Source: Rehmannia glutinosa (Eukaryota > Streptophyta > Magnoliopsida > Lamiales > Orobanchaceae). Taken from it: 64,000 bases of DNA. The position numbers and the translations under genes were made by a program. The stretch is taken from assembly GCA_016081115.2 (NCBI GenBank), contig CM071930.1:33185641-33249640 (forward strand), read 5' to 3'. Below, in pieces: positions 34,572 to 45,285 of this stretch. Below the pieces are notes generated by a model, which made no database searches, was not told where the DNA came from, and saw only the letters and a program-made list of their open reading frames with translations. The first letter of the stretch is position 1. Each line of letters starts with the position of its first letter.

Positions 34572-35215
34572 ATGGATGATAGAGGGAACGCCCTTGCTAA
34601 TCAGCTCGAGGAACTACATAGGATGATATGAGCATGCGAGGATCAGATCCAAGTACTACATGAGCGGCTTGACCAGAAGACGAGGGACGCATTTTAGGAA
34701 AATGAGAAACATCTCAAACAGAAATTGGTCAACCACGAACTGCGAGAAAAGATTGTCCGATCTGAACGCCTGGTTAACCATCACCGTGATACGATACAGG
34801 ACCTCGAATGATAGGTACAACAACACTTAGGAATTATCAACAATTCGAATAGGACAATAGCAGAATTGGAAGCCCAAGTCATGTCCTTACAACTTCAAGT
34901 AGAGACCCAAGAAGAGCAAATGCTGATGAACCAAGCTAATTTTCTGCACCAAGCCCAATTGGTTAGAAGCCGAGTCCTGAATGCACACAATATCATTCTA
35001 GAAGTAGCCCATGAGACAGAGAACCCAGATGAACCAAAAGAAGAACCGAAGGAAGATCTGGAGGAGGAACCTGAAGAAAATCCTGAAGAGGACCCAGAGA
35101 TGGATCCTATGGACCTCATGTAGGAACCTAAAGGGTGGCAGGAACCAGAGCCACTAGCATAGGTTGACGTGGTCGAGAATGACAGTGAAACTGATAGTGC
35201 AGTCACAGACTAGAT
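34572..35215 (+). pseudogene. Element C upstream ORF: coiled coil plus acidic tail
   Basis: It starts MDDRGNALANQLEELHRMI and, with three or four in-frame stops, continues through a Gln/Glu/Leu heptad-rich region (IAELEAQVMSLQLQVETQEEQ) to about residue 140. Then comes an acidic run in which Glu-Glu-Asp-Pro-like motifs repeat, ending in MDPMDLM and a last stop near 35212. It lies upstream of gag in the same orientation. I do not recognise a catalytic domain. Element E has an upstream ORF with a similar acidic EEDP tail, so such leader ORFs may be a shared trait of this group. Confidence 0.6.
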
Positions 35216-35490
35216 AGGATTGATCTTATTTTAACATGCGAATTTGTACTTTGTTGTAACGTCATTCAGATATTGTATTTCCTATTAACCCTTATTTTGT
35301 GATGTACTACTGTATTCTCTCAACTCATCCGAATGTTTCATAATATATTATGAGTGTTTCTTGTATTTTATCATGTATTGATATTATGTACGATGATTGA
35401 TTCATAATGTGGCATGTTGTTAACTTCTGTACATGATATATCCACTCAAGTTTAGCATAATAATTACAAACTAACCCACTTCAATACAGA
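35216..35490 (+). other. Spacer between upstream ORF and gag of element C
   Basis: AT-rich, rich in TGTATTT and TGATGT words, no open frame of note. It may hold an intron or internal start signals; nothing decisive is visible. Confidence 0.3.
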
Positions 35491-36640
35491 TGGTTGGATG
35501 TCGCAGAAGGGGAAGACCCCGTGTCGTGCCAAGGGATGACCCAAGCCCCCCGCGGGACCGAGGACCTTTCCCAGAATTTCCACCACCACCTCACCCAGTT
35601 GTGGGAGACAACCTAACCACGTAAGCCTTATAACAGATATTGTTGTTCATGCAACAATAGGAAATGCCAAATAGGAATGTGCAAGAACCTCCGCGAGAGG
35701 CTCATGACAGGACCCTCTAATGGTTTCTGCGATTTGATCCCCTGCCTTCCATGGTGAGCCGAACGACGTTAAGGCCGAGGAATGGCTTGAAAGGATGGAG
35801 AGCATATTCTCCGCCCTGCACTACACTGATGAACAACAGGTTACTCTAGCAGTTTTTTAGCTTGAATCTGCTACAAGAGACTGGTGGAAGTCGGTTGACG
35901 GAAAATAGGGACAGGATAGGAGGATGCGGACATGGGCAAATTTTTTGACTGAATTCAGGAACCAATACATTCCACAAGTTGTTGGAGAGGTGCGGAGGGA
36001 CGAGTTTCATCGTCTAAGGCATGGGAACATGACGGTCACTCAATATGTGTGTGAATTTCATAGACTGTCTAAGTATGCCTTAGGCTCCATCAGCACTGAA
36101 GATGACAAACTATACAAATTCACTAGAGGTTTGAGACTTAAGTTACAGAAACAATTACTGACGGTGGTTCTGGACACTTACTCCGCCACAGTCAATGAGG
36201 CTGCCCGCCTTGAGAGTGGCCTGAACCGTATTAGAAGACAGCTACAAATGAGAACATATTTGTTAACAAAGGGCAATTAACGACTTCAAGAAGCGGGTTG
36301 TGGGACAACATCTACACCGCCTACTAAATTCCAGAAGGATAATGTTGGGAGAATGGATAAGGGAAAGACGCCGATAGAAGGTAAACCATGTGCTTATTGT
36401 CATAAGACATGACATACTGTTGATGAGTGCTCACGGAGACAGGGAAAGTGTTTGAGGTGTGGGAGTGCACAACACAAGTATAAGGATTGCCCGTCAACTG
36501 TTAGTGGTGGGAACAGGCTAGCTGAACCAATAAAACCAGGGAATGGGCAGGAAAATCGGGCAAGGATGCCAACCCGAGTATTTGCCTTATTGGGACATGA
36601 GGCTCCCGATGCAACCAGTGTGGTGGAAGGTATGCTTCTA
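35491..36640 (+). pseudogene. Element C gag
   Basis: The start at ATG 35491 gives a basic MVGCRRRGRPR N-terminus. The capsid core then reads RFDPPAFHGEPNDVKAEEWLERMESIF, DWWKSV, FLTEFRNQYIPQVV, EFHRLRHGNMTVTQYVCEFHRLSKYA and KFTRGLRLKLQKQLL. Two knuckles follow: a damaged CAYCHKT and an intact CLRCGSAQHKYKDC (C-x2-C-x4-H-x4-C) at about 36450-36490. A frameshift near 35730 and two or three stops disable it. Confidence 0.85.
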
Positions 36641-37110
36641 GTGTCAATCACTATGCTAAAGTGTTATTTGACCCTGGGTCATCACACTCATTTATTGCAC
36701 CGCATTACATACAAAATGTTCATGCATGCATGGAGTGTATGGCTATATGATTAGAAGTATCAACTCCCATGGGCGCAAGACAATTAGCTGATGTTATTTA
36801 TAAGGCATGCGAAATAAAGATTGGTGATATGAACTTTCCTGCTGATTTGATTTTGTTGCCTATATCTGAGTATGATGTTATTTTGGGTATGGATTGGTTA
36901 TCTGCATATCATGCAAAAATGGAGTGTCACCACAAGTCCATTAAGTTATGTGAACCTAGAAAACCCATAGGGGAAGTATCGGGAAGAGCACGAGTAAGGA
37001 TGGCTCCAACCATTTCTGCCATTAAGGCTAAGAAAGAAATCACAAACGGGGCACATGGATACATGGCATTTGTAACTAACAAACCTAAGGTAGAGACTTA
37101 AATCCACGAA
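36640..37110 (+). pseudogene. Element C aspartic protease
   Basis: The frame around 36655-36700 reads AKVLFDPGSSHSFIAPHY. The active-site triplet is DPG instead of DSG or DTG. The C-terminal flap and helix follow: FPADLILLPISEYDVILGMDWLSAYHAKMECHHKSI (ILGMDWL is the usual second motif). The domain is split by a stop near 36750, and a TAA lies at 37100 just before the RT. Confidence 0.8.
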
Positions 37111-37729
37111 GTGCCTATAGTATCGGAATACCCGAATGTATTTCTGCAAGAACTCACCGCTCTTCCTCCCGATAAGGAAGTTGAATTCATTATTGAAGTT
37201 TTACCAGGGACGACACCCATAGCAAGAACACTGTATAGGATGGCTCCCGTGGAATTACAAGAGTTGAAAAGTCAGTTGCAGAAATTAATGGAGGTGGGTT
37301 TCATTTGGCCAAGTACATCACCGTGGGGAGCTCCGGTGCTCTTTGTCATGAAAAAGGATGGAACATTGAGACTGTGTATAGACTATCGCGGTCTTAACAA
37401 CGTGACCATTGAAAACAAGTATCCCCTCCCGAGGATAGATGAACTATTTCACCAACGTCAGGGAGCCACGATGTATTCAAAACTCGATTTACAACAGATA
37501 TACTATCAGCTAAAAATTCGGGAAGAAGTCATATCTAAAACAACATTCCAAACTAGATATGGTCACTACGAGCTTGTTATGATGTCTTTCGGCCTGACAA
37601 ATGCTCCTGCAACATTCATGGATCTAATGCACCGAATTTTCCGACCTTATTTGGACCGATTCGTAGCAATATTCATTAATGACATACTCGTGTACTCTAA
37701 ATCAAGAGAGGACCACAAACATCACTTGA
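37111..37729 (+). pseudogene. Element C reverse transcriptase, 5' part
   Basis: It has EFIIEVLPGTTPIARTLYRMAP, GFIWPSTSPWGAPVLFVMKKDGT, LRLCIDYRGLNNVTIENKYPLPRIDEL, YSKLDLQQIYYQLKIRE, FGLTNAPATFMDLMHRIF and finally IFINDILVYSK. The catalytic IDD is IND, so the first Asp of the pair is Asn (37678-37683). The open frame ends inside the EDHKHHL segment, where element E inserted; it continues at 45286 (KIVMETLR). Confidence 0.92.
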
Positions 37730-38761
37730 TGTGATAGCCACTAACTAAAGTAAGGGTTACTTAGGGGTTATTTTAGGGGATTAGGGGTTATATAGATATT
37801 AGGGGATATATTTTAGGTTAGATGTTTAGGGGTTGTAATTAATTAGTATAAATAGGTGTAATCTCATACATAATTTTACACCAAAATTTCAAATAATTAG
37901 GGTAATTATATTTTCTCTCTAATTATCATTCAAGTTTCATATATATCTATCTATATATATATATATATTCAAAATTCACAAGCTTCTTTCAATATTTTTC
38001 ACAAATTCTTTCATTAATTAGTTTGATTTGTTAAAATCACATATATTAATTATATAATTTTATTTAATGTAGAAAACGAAGGGGTCGAGGATTAGGACTT
38101 TTACTGTTCATTTTTCTATATCGAATATCTGCGACTATCAAGGTAGGGATTTCCATATTATTTGTCTTTATTTAATGTTTCGTGATTGTACTTCATTGAT
38201 TGAAATAAATGTAAAGAGGAAATAAATTCATATAAGCTAGGGGCTATGAAAAGGGTCCGGGATCAAATGTATCTTCGGGGTGAACCCGCAATGCTATATG
38301 CGAGAACGCCGATCGAGAGAAAAAAGAGGAAATGAATGAATTTACTGTTGTAATTATGTGAATGCTTTTCATGTTATATTAAATATTGACAGATATATCC
38401 CTACTGAGCGAGATGAAGCTCACCCCTATTATTATCATGATTTTCAGGTTGAGAAATCCGGCTGAAAATATGATGTTGTGGATGGTGGAATAAATCATGC
38501 TATATTTTAAATAATTATGATCCGACTAAATTTTAGATTTATGTCTTTAATTTTTCCGGTTTATGCTTGGAACAATTGTTGAATATTAATTTGGAAGATG
38601 AAATATTATTATTATTATTATTATCATTATATTTTTTTTCCTAAGAATTAAAATTCTAAATCAACTTTTTGATCATTATTGGGATCACTTTAATTTATAA
38701 ATTTATGTTTTCTTAAAAATATTTTTAGAATACTTTAATATTATAAAATTGGGTCGTTACA
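37730..38761 (+). repeat. Element E 5' LTR
   Basis: TGTGATAGCC to CGTTACA. It contains five TTAGGGG words in the first ~120 bases, a TATA box (37847-37855), and an (ATT)n run near 38605. The A-rich TATA followed by a ~30-bp gap fits the promoter of the genomic RNA. Confidence 0.95.
37847..37855 (+). promoter_or_regulatory. TATA box of element E
   Basis: TATAAATAG in the U3/R part of the 5' LTR, repeated at 44362-44370 in the 3' LTR. Transcription of the element should start ~30 bases downstream, near ATCTCATACA. Confidence 0.65.
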
Positions 38762-38763
38762 AG

Positions 38764-38775
38764 TGGTATCAGAGC
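38764..38775 (+). promoter_or_regulatory. Element E primer-binding site
   Basis: TGGTATCAGAGC, a perfect 12-base complement to the 3' end of initiator-Met tRNA, two bases after the LTR end. Confidence 0.93.
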
Positions 38776-39120
38776 AGGTCTACGTTTCTGTAGGCTTGTT
38801 AAAAAAATTAAAAATTAAAATGTATAGTTTTTTTTTAAAAAACAAATCAAACTTTGTATAAGATAAAATGGTGTAATAACATCCACCTCCATCATATCTT
38901 GTCGATCTCCTCAAGGTATGAGAATTATTATTGCAAGTTACATTATACAATTCTACCAGTATGCTCATTTATGTCATGATGTATTCCATATTATTATATT
39001 CTGCTATAGAAATATAATATCAGTTTATATGTCAAATGAATAGAAACCTTATATTTTTACAAAAAAAAAAAAACAATTGTAAAAATAGACTTATAGTTGC
39101 AAATGCACATATATATATAG

Positions 39121-39603
39121 ATGGCAGGAACTCGCTACTCGCCACATTGCAAGAAAGAACAATAATAATAGTGACTGGGGTCCGAATCATCCCATTAACC
39201 GACTCAATCATTATTTCAACTATCAAATTGAGGAGGGGGATAGCATTGGAGAATATATAGTAAAAATTCATCAGTTGTGGTATAATGTGAGGAATGTCAT
39301 CGGTGCTCCAAACGAACGCGCTGTCTCCCGTAGAGTGATTAATAGCTTACCCTGGTTTTGGAACGTCAAAGCTGAAAAGCTTTATGCCTCATTATTGGAG
39401 TATGACGGGCATGATGATAGACCCAAAATCAACTACGGGACATTTACTGCCAGGTTATACCGTAAATGGATTGAGTTTTTGAATAATGAAGCTATGGCAG
39501 AAGATGAGGAACCCGAAGGAAACCTGGAAGAAGATCCGGAAGAAGATCCAGAAGAAGATCCGTAGGAAGATCCGAAGGAAGATGAAGACATGGATCGGTA
39601 GAG
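39121..39603 (+). pseudogene. Element E upstream ORF, gag-like with acidic tail
   Basis: It starts MAGTRYSPHCKKE at 39121. After one frameshift it reads NHYFNYQIEEGDSIGEYIVKIHQLWYNV in pieces, then a Leu/Trp stretch (VINSLPWFWNVKAEKLYASLLE) and YGTFTARLYRKWIEFLNNE. It ends in an acidic EEDPEEDPEEDP repeat, a TAG at 39563-39565, and EDPKEDEDMDR. The -EGDSIGEYI..IHQLW- then -LP-FW- order resembles copia-type gag (UBN2) helices, which is odd ahead of a Ty3 gag. That resemblance is inference. It may be a second capsid-like or accessory protein. Confidence 0.5.
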
Positions 39604-39798
39604 ATAGATGGGTTTATGTATTGCAATAATTGATAAATAAATCCTTATTATATAAAGCTTAGTTGTCCTTTAATTGATCTTAATTTATTTGACCATTATA
39701 TTATGATATTTAGATTTTAAGTTAGATATTTCATGCAAAATCCATTAATAAATTGGGATAAATAATAATAATAATAGATTATGTATGACGTTAAGAAT

Positions 39799-40800
39799 AT
39801 GGCTCCCCGTCGTGGAAATCAAGTCAATGGTGAGAACTCCACTAACACAAGAAATCAAACCATGCTCTTTTCGCTAGAGATATAATTCTTTGAGTTCCTC
39901 AGAGGTGTGCAGAACAATGGGGACAATAACAACAACAATGCACGAGTTGTGGAACAATTTCGCCACTATCGTCCACCCACATTCAACGGACGTGATGGCC
40001 CGACAGCAGTAGAAGAATGGTTTCGATCGCTAGAGAGGATTTTTCGACTTATTGGATGCCTGATTTAACAGAGAGTCGTATGTCGCTTTCTAACTTATCA
40101 AGACGCTGATCATTAGTGGGAAGGGTATTGGAGGACTAAGACCGAGGAAGAGCGAAATGCTTTAACATGGGATGAGTTCAAAATGATTGTAATGGAAAAG
40201 TTTTTCCCACAATCATATCGGGACAAGAAGGAGACAAAATTCCTTAACTTTAAACAAAGAAACATGATCACATCACAGTATGAGAGACAGTTCAATCAAC
40301 TAAGTCATTTTGCTCCACACCTAGTGGAATCGATTTGAAAAAGGCTCGAGGTTCGAAGGGGACTTGATCACAACTATCAGAATACTATCTGCTCAAGGAG
40401 ATTTGGAGTACTCGGTGATGGTGAGAAGGGCTCATGAGGTGGAAGCAAGTTTTGCTGGGGACGAAGAGGAGCAAAAGTTGGTCGTTTTACTTGAGAAAAG
40501 AAAATGGGACGGGGCAAAACATAATAAAAATGAAAATCAAAATAAACAGATAAAAACTGATGGAAATGCACGTCCAACTACGCAAGCAGACAGGCCAACT
40601 TGCCCAAAATGCAAGAAGAATCATTTTGGAGAATGTTTAGCTGGACAAGGAAAATGCTTCAAGTGTAAGAAGCCAGGACATGAAGTCTCTAATTGTCCTC
40701 TTTTAAAAGCTGAGCGGGAAAGAAGAGAACAAACATCTGGAGGTAGAGCTCGAATGTATGCTATGACTCAGGAAGAAGTTGATCAGAATCCGAGTACAAT
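39799..40800 (+). pseudogene. Element E gag
   Basis: The start ATG at 39799 gives MAPRRGNQVNGENSTNT. The capsid core has QFRHYRPPTFNGRDGPTAVEEWF, ALTWDEFKMIVMEKFFPQSYRDKK and QYERQFNQLSHFAPHLVES. It then shifts frame at about 40340 to a part with RRAHEVEASFAG and RPTCPKCKKNHFGEC and CFKCKKPGHEVSNC (the second is a complete C-x2-C-x4-H-x4-C knuckle). In-frame stops occur at about 39880, 40066 and 40110. Confidence 0.9.
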
Positions 40801-41038
40801 GTCAGGTATGCTAACCATCTCTGGAATACCTGCTCTTGTACTTTTCGACACTGGTGCCACACATTCGTTTTTTATCTGCCAAATTTCATGATATATTAGG
40901 ACATAAGAGTGCTAGAGTAAGTGAACCCCTTGAGGTTAGCTTGCCATCTGGAGATTCAATAACAACTGATTCAGTAAATAAGGATGTTGAAGTGAATATA
41001 GGGGAAAATATCTTAAAGCTGATCTATACATAATTAAG
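40800..41038 (+). pseudogene. Element E aspartic protease
   Basis: LVLFDTGATHSF (about 40838-40872) has the intact DTG triad. The frame then shifts by one at about 40872 and runs on as FLSAKFHDILGHKS, EVSLPSGDSITTDSV. The second motif ILGMNWLSTYQ appears at about 41055 in the next open piece. A stop at 41033 separates protease from RT. Confidence 0.88.
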
Positions 41039-42277
41039 ATGAAGGATTTTGACGTAATCTTAGGTATGAATTGGCTTAGTACATATCAGGCAGACATTAA
41101 GTGTCACGAGAAAGAGATAATATTCAAACTGCCAGGAAATGATGAGATAAAATTCTATGGGATTAAGTCTAAGGCAGTACCACGAGTGATATTGGCAATG
41201 AAGGCAAGAAAGATATTGAAAAAGAAAAATTGTCAAGGATATCTAGTGAGTTTAGTAGATACCTCGACAACCGAAGTGACACCTAATGACGTACCAATTG
41301 TGCAAGAATTTTTGGATGTATTTCCAAAAGACTTGCCGGGAATTCCTCCAGATCGCCAGGTTGAATTTGGAATAGATTTGGTACCGGGGCAAAGACCTAT
41401 ATCTAAGGCACCCTATAGGATGGCGCCAAAGGAGTTACAAGAGTTAAAGGCGCAAATACAAGAACTTTTGGATTTGGGATTTATTAGACCTAGTGTATCA
41501 CCGTGGGGAGCACCAGTTCTGTTTGTAAAGAAAAAAGACGGGTCACTTAAAATGTGTATCGATTATAGAGAACTTAATCGATTCACAGTGAAGAACAAAT
41601 ACCCGCTACCGAGGATTGAAGATTTGTTCGATCAATTGAGAGGTGCCAGCACTTTCTCTAAGATTGACTTGAGATCCGAATATCATCAGTTAAAAATTAA
41701 AGAGAGTGATATTCCGAAAACAACATTTAGAACTCGATATGGACATTATGAGTTTGTAGTAATGCCATTTGGGTTAAGTAATGCACCAGCGGTATTCAAG
41801 GACTTGATGAATAGAGTGTTTCATCCGTATCTAGACCAATTCGTCATAGTCTTTATAGATGATATACTTGTATATTCAAAGAATAGAGAACAACATACTG
41901 AGCACTTAAGAATAGTGCTGGAAACACTTCGCAAGGAAAAGTTATATGCGAAATTCAAGAAATGTGAGTTTTGGTTAGATCGAGTGGTGTTTCTTGGACA
42001 TGTAATCACTGCTCAAGGAATTGAAGTGGACCCGGTTAAAGTTGAAGCAATCAACGAATATATTGCACCTAAGAATGCGAATGAAGTTCGCAGTTTTCTA
42101 GGTTTGGCAGGCTATTATCAGAGATTTATTGAAGGATTCTCAAATATAGCTGCGCCTATGACTCGATTGACAAGAAAAGGGGAGAAGTTCCAATGGAATG
42201 AAAAATGCGAAGAAAGCTTTCGGGAGTTGAAGCGAAGGCTAAACTCGCATCAAGTATTAACAATTCGACCCCACTAA
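41039..42277 (+). CDS. Element E reverse transcriptase (open, 412 codons)
   Basis: An uninterrupted frame. It carries the protease end (DVILGMNWLSTYQAD), VEFGIDLVPGQRPISKAPYRMAP, GFIRPSVSPWGAPVLFVKKKDGS, MCIDYRELNRFTVKNKYPLPRI, STFSKIDLRSEYHQLKI (catalytic Asp), RYGHYEFVVMPFGLSNAPAVF, FVIVFIDDILVYSKN (catalytic IDD, about 41848-41880) and the connection segment VRSFLGLAGYYQRFIEGFS. All three RT aspartates are present. RNase H lies in another frame after 42277. Confidence 0.93.
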   Translation: MKDFDVILGMNWLSTYQADIKCHEKEIIFKLPGNDEIKFYGIKSKAVPRVILAMKARKILKKKNCQGYLVSLVDTSTTEVTPNDVPIVQEFLDVFPKDLPGIPPDRQVEFGIDLVPGQRPISKAPYRMAPKELQELKAQIQELLDLGFIRPSVSPWGAPVLFVKKKDGSLKMCIDYRELNRFTVKNKYPLPRIEDLFDQLRGASTFSKIDLRSEYHQLKIKESDIPKTTFRTRYGHYEFVVMPFGLSNAPAVFKDLMNRVFHPYLDQFVIVFIDDILVYSKNREQHTEHLRIVLETLRKEKLYAKFKKCEFWLDRVVFLGHVITAQGIEVDPVKVEAINEYIAPKNANEVRSFLGLAGYYQRFIEGFSNIAAPMTRLTRKGEKFQWNEKCEESFRELKRRLNSHQVLTIRPH

Positions 42278-42640
42278 AGATTTTGTTATTTATAGTGATG
42301 CATCAAAACAAGGTTTGGGATGCGTACTAATGCAACATGGTAAAGTGGTTGCCTATGCCTCAAGACAACTAAAGCCACATGAGTTAAACTATCCTACTCA
42401 TGACCTAGAGTTAGCTGCAGTAGTGCATGCATTAAAGATGTGGCGCCATTACCTATATGGAGGGAAATGTGAAATCTTCACCGACCACAAAAGCTTGAAA
42501 TATCTGTTTTACTCGAGAAAAAGAGTTAAACATGAGGCAAAGAAGGTGGTTGGAATTGGTGAATGACTATGATTGCACTATCAGCTATCATCCGGGTAAA
42601 GCTAATGTTGTAGCCGATGCATTAAGTCGTAAAACAAAAG
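42278..42640 (+). pseudogene. Element E RNase H
   Basis: DFVIYSDASKQGLGCVLMQHGKVVAYASRQL contains the first catalytic Asp. THDLELAAVVHALKMWRHYL has the catalytic Glu, and TDHKSLKYLF the next Asp. A frameshift at about 42530 leads to RQRRWLELVNDYDCTISYHPG, ending in ANVVADALSRK. One base separates it from an intact frame at each end. Confidence 0.9.
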
Positions 42641-42919
42641 GAGAAATGTCAAGCTTGATATCTGAACAAGAACATCTTGTGACAGAATTTGCCAGGATGA
42701 GAATTGAAGTAGTGGTACCACCAAAAAGCACAGAAATAGTACTAGCATCTTTGGTGGTGCAACCTACTTTGAGAGAGAAGATAAAAGAAGCTCAACCTCG
42801 AGATAAATTTTTGAGCAAAATGAAAGAAAAAGCTCGGGAAGGAAATGTAAAAGGATTTGTTATAACAAATGATGGTACTTTGACTTATGAAGGGAGATTA
42901 TGCGTTCCTAAAGAATAAG

Positions 42920-43999
42920 AGCTTAGAAAAGAAATTCTCGAAGAAGCTTACTGTACGCCGTACACAACTCACCCTGGAGGTACAAAAATGTATCGAGATT
43001 TAAGAGAAGTATTTTGGTGGCGAAGTATGAAAAGAGATATTGGAAATTTTGTGGAAAAATATTTGACTTGTCAGCAAGTTAAAGCCGAACACCAAAGACC
43101 ATCTGGTTTGCTCAAGTCACTTGACATTCCAGAATGGAAATGGGAGCACATAACTATGGATTTTGTGGTAGGACTTCCACCATCGAGAAAGGGAAACAAG
43201 CGAGTTTGGGTTGTAGTAGATCGGTTAACAAAGTCGCTCATTTCCTACCGTTAAAATGACGTTCGAGTATGGAGCGATATGCACAAATTTATATTGACGA
43301 GATAGTAAGACTTCATGGAGTTCCGTGTCAATTGTTTTGACAGAGAGATACACATTTTACTTCTAAGTTTTGGAAAAGTCTACAAAGTGCCTTGGGAACA
43401 AAGCTAAACTTTAGTACGGCTTCATCATCCACAAACAGATGGACGATCTGAAAAGGACTATACAAATATTGGAAGATATGTTGAGAGCATGTGTGCTCGA
43501 CTTAGGAAATAATTGGGACACATTATTACCTTTGGTGGAATTCGCTTATAACAACAGTTATCAAGCGACTATTGGGATGGCTCCATACGAGGCATTGTAC
43601 GGAAGAAAATGTAGATCACCATTATATTGGAGCGAAATTGGTGAAAGAAAAATTTTGGGGCCTGAATTAATTCGGCAAACTGTTGAGAAGATATCTATGA
43701 TACAAGATCGAATCAAGATGGCTCAAGATAGACAAAAGTCATATGCTGATAGACGGAGAAAACATATACAGTTTGATGAGGGAGAAAAAGTATTTCTGAA
43801 AGTAGCTCCTATCAAAGGTGTTATTCGATTTGGCGAAAAGGAAAAGTTGAAACCGAGATATATTGGTCCATTTGAAATCCTTACACGAGTTGGAGATTTA
43901 GCTTATCAGCTAGCATTACCACCGAGTCTATCAAGTGTGCACAATGTTTTTCACGTCTCTATGCTAAGAAAGACGTTCACGATCCAAGTCACATCGTGA
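42920..43999 (+). pseudogene. Element E integrase
   Basis: The zinc-binding H-H-C-C part (TTHPGGTKMYRDL, TCQQVKAEH) is followed by ITMDFVVGLPPSRKGN (first catalytic Asp). Around 43325-43350 the usual SDR motif reads as a frameshifted LTER, so the second Asp is doubtful. FHPQTDGQSE is reconstructible only in shifted frames (43425-43455). An open C-terminal part (43439-43999) has LPLVEFAYNNSYQATIGMAPYEALYG, RQKSYADRRRK and VGDLAYQLALPPSLSSVHNVFHVSMLRK (the GPY/F part, about 43860). Confidence 0.9.
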
Positions 44000-44029
44000 A
44001 TTATAAGGATCGACAATCAACAATGACTT

Positions 44030-44249
44030 AACTTATGAGGAAGCACGGAAAGCTGTTTTGGAACGCAAGATTCACCATTTGAGAAATAAAGATATTGCTC
44101 TGATCAAAGTACAGTGGAGACGTCATGGCAGAAATGAAGCTACTTGGGAGCGTGAAGAAGAGATTCGTGTCAAGTACCCAAGTTTTTCAATTCCAGGTAA
44201 GATATCGAATTTCGAGGACAAAATTATATTTAAGGAGAGTAGAATGTGA
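44030..44249 (+). pseudogene. Element E chromodomain
   Basis: The segment LTYEEARKAVLERKIHHLRNK then IALIKVQWRRHGRNEATWER, EEEIRVKYPSF matches the C-terminal chromodomain of chromoviruses. It targets integration to heterochromatin by binding modified histone tails. It is a frame away from the integrase. Confidence 0.85.
44230..44244 (+). promoter_or_regulatory. Element E polypurine tract
   Basis: TTAAGGAGAGTAGAA directly before the 3' LTR; it overlaps the last codons of the chromodomain frame. It resembles element C's tract at 47600-47614. Confidence 0.85.
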
Positions 44250-45110
44250 TAGCCACTAACTAAAGTAAGGGTTACACTTAGGGGTTATTTTAGGGGATTA
44301 GGGGTTATATAGATATTAGGGGCTATTTTAGGTTAGATGTTTAGGGGTTGTAATTAATTAGTATAAATAGGTGTAATCTCATACATAATTTTACACCAAA
44401 ATTTCAAATAATTAGGGTAATTATATTTTCTCTCTAATTATCATTCAAGTTTCATATATATCTATATATATATATATTCAAAATTCACAAGCTTCTTTCA
44501 ATATTTTTCACAAATTCTTTCATTAATTAGTTTGATTTGTTAAAATCACATATATTAATTATATAATTTTATTTAATGTAGAAAACGAAGGGGTCGAGGA
44601 TTAGGACTTTTACTGTTCATTTTTCTACATCGAATATCTGCGACTATCAAGGTAGGGATTTCCATATTATTTGTCTTTATTTAATGTTTCGTGATTGTAC
44701 TTCATTGATTGAAATAAATGTCAAGAGGAAATAAATTCATATAAGCTAGGGACTATGAAAAGGGTCCAGGGATCAAATGTATCTTGGGGTGAACCCGCAA
44801 TGCTATATGCGAGGAACGGCGGTCGAGAGGAAAAAGAGGAAATGAATGAATTCTTCTTTGTAATTATGTGAATGCTTTTCATGTTATATTAAATATTGTG
44901 AGATATATCCTACCGAGCGAGATGAAGCTCACCCTATTATTATCATGATTTTCGAGGTTGAGGAATCCTGAAGATATGATTTTGTGGATGGTGGAATAAA
45001 TCATGCTATATTTTAAATAATTATGATCGGACTAAATTTTAGATTTATGTCTTTAATTTTTCCGGTTTATGCTTGGAACAATTGTTGAATATTTAATTTG
45101 GAAGATGAAA

Positions 45111-45143
<33 letters not shown>

Positions 45144-45280
45144 CATTATATTTTTTTTCCTAAGAATTAAAATTCTAAATCAACTTTTTGATCATTATTG
45201 GGATCACTTTAATTTATAAATTTATGTTTTCTTAAAAATATTTTTAGAATACTTTAATTTTATAAAATTGGGTCGTTACA
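44245..45280 (+). repeat. Element E 3' LTR
   Basis: 1,036 bp, TGTGATAGCC to CGTTACA. It differs from the 5' copy by small substitutions and indels, including a shorter AT run near 44457 and a longer (ATT)n at 45110-45142. Confidence 0.95.
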
Positions 45281-45285
45281 CTTGA

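Larger units (their letters stand above)
37730..45280 (+). mobile_element. Ty3/gypsy chromodomain element E, nested in C
   Basis: The 7,551-bp element has LTRs at 37730-38761 and 44245-45280, flanked by CTTGA at 37725-37729 and 45281-45285. It has a perfect primer site and a clear polypurine tract. LTRs differ by roughly twenty small changes by eye, so it is much younger than its host C. Gag-pol carries several frameshifts, but the RT stretch is open for 412 codons. The C-terminal chromodomain makes it a chromovirus. Confidence 0.95.

Noticed and set aside
34895..35206. Ser-rich frame on - (repeated SSGSSSG-like residues)
   Set aside because: It is the complement of the acidic EEDP repeat of the upstream ORF in element C.
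41821..42009. Small frame on - inside element E's RT
   Set aside because: It is the complement of conserved RT motifs and has no family match of its own; a shadow frame.
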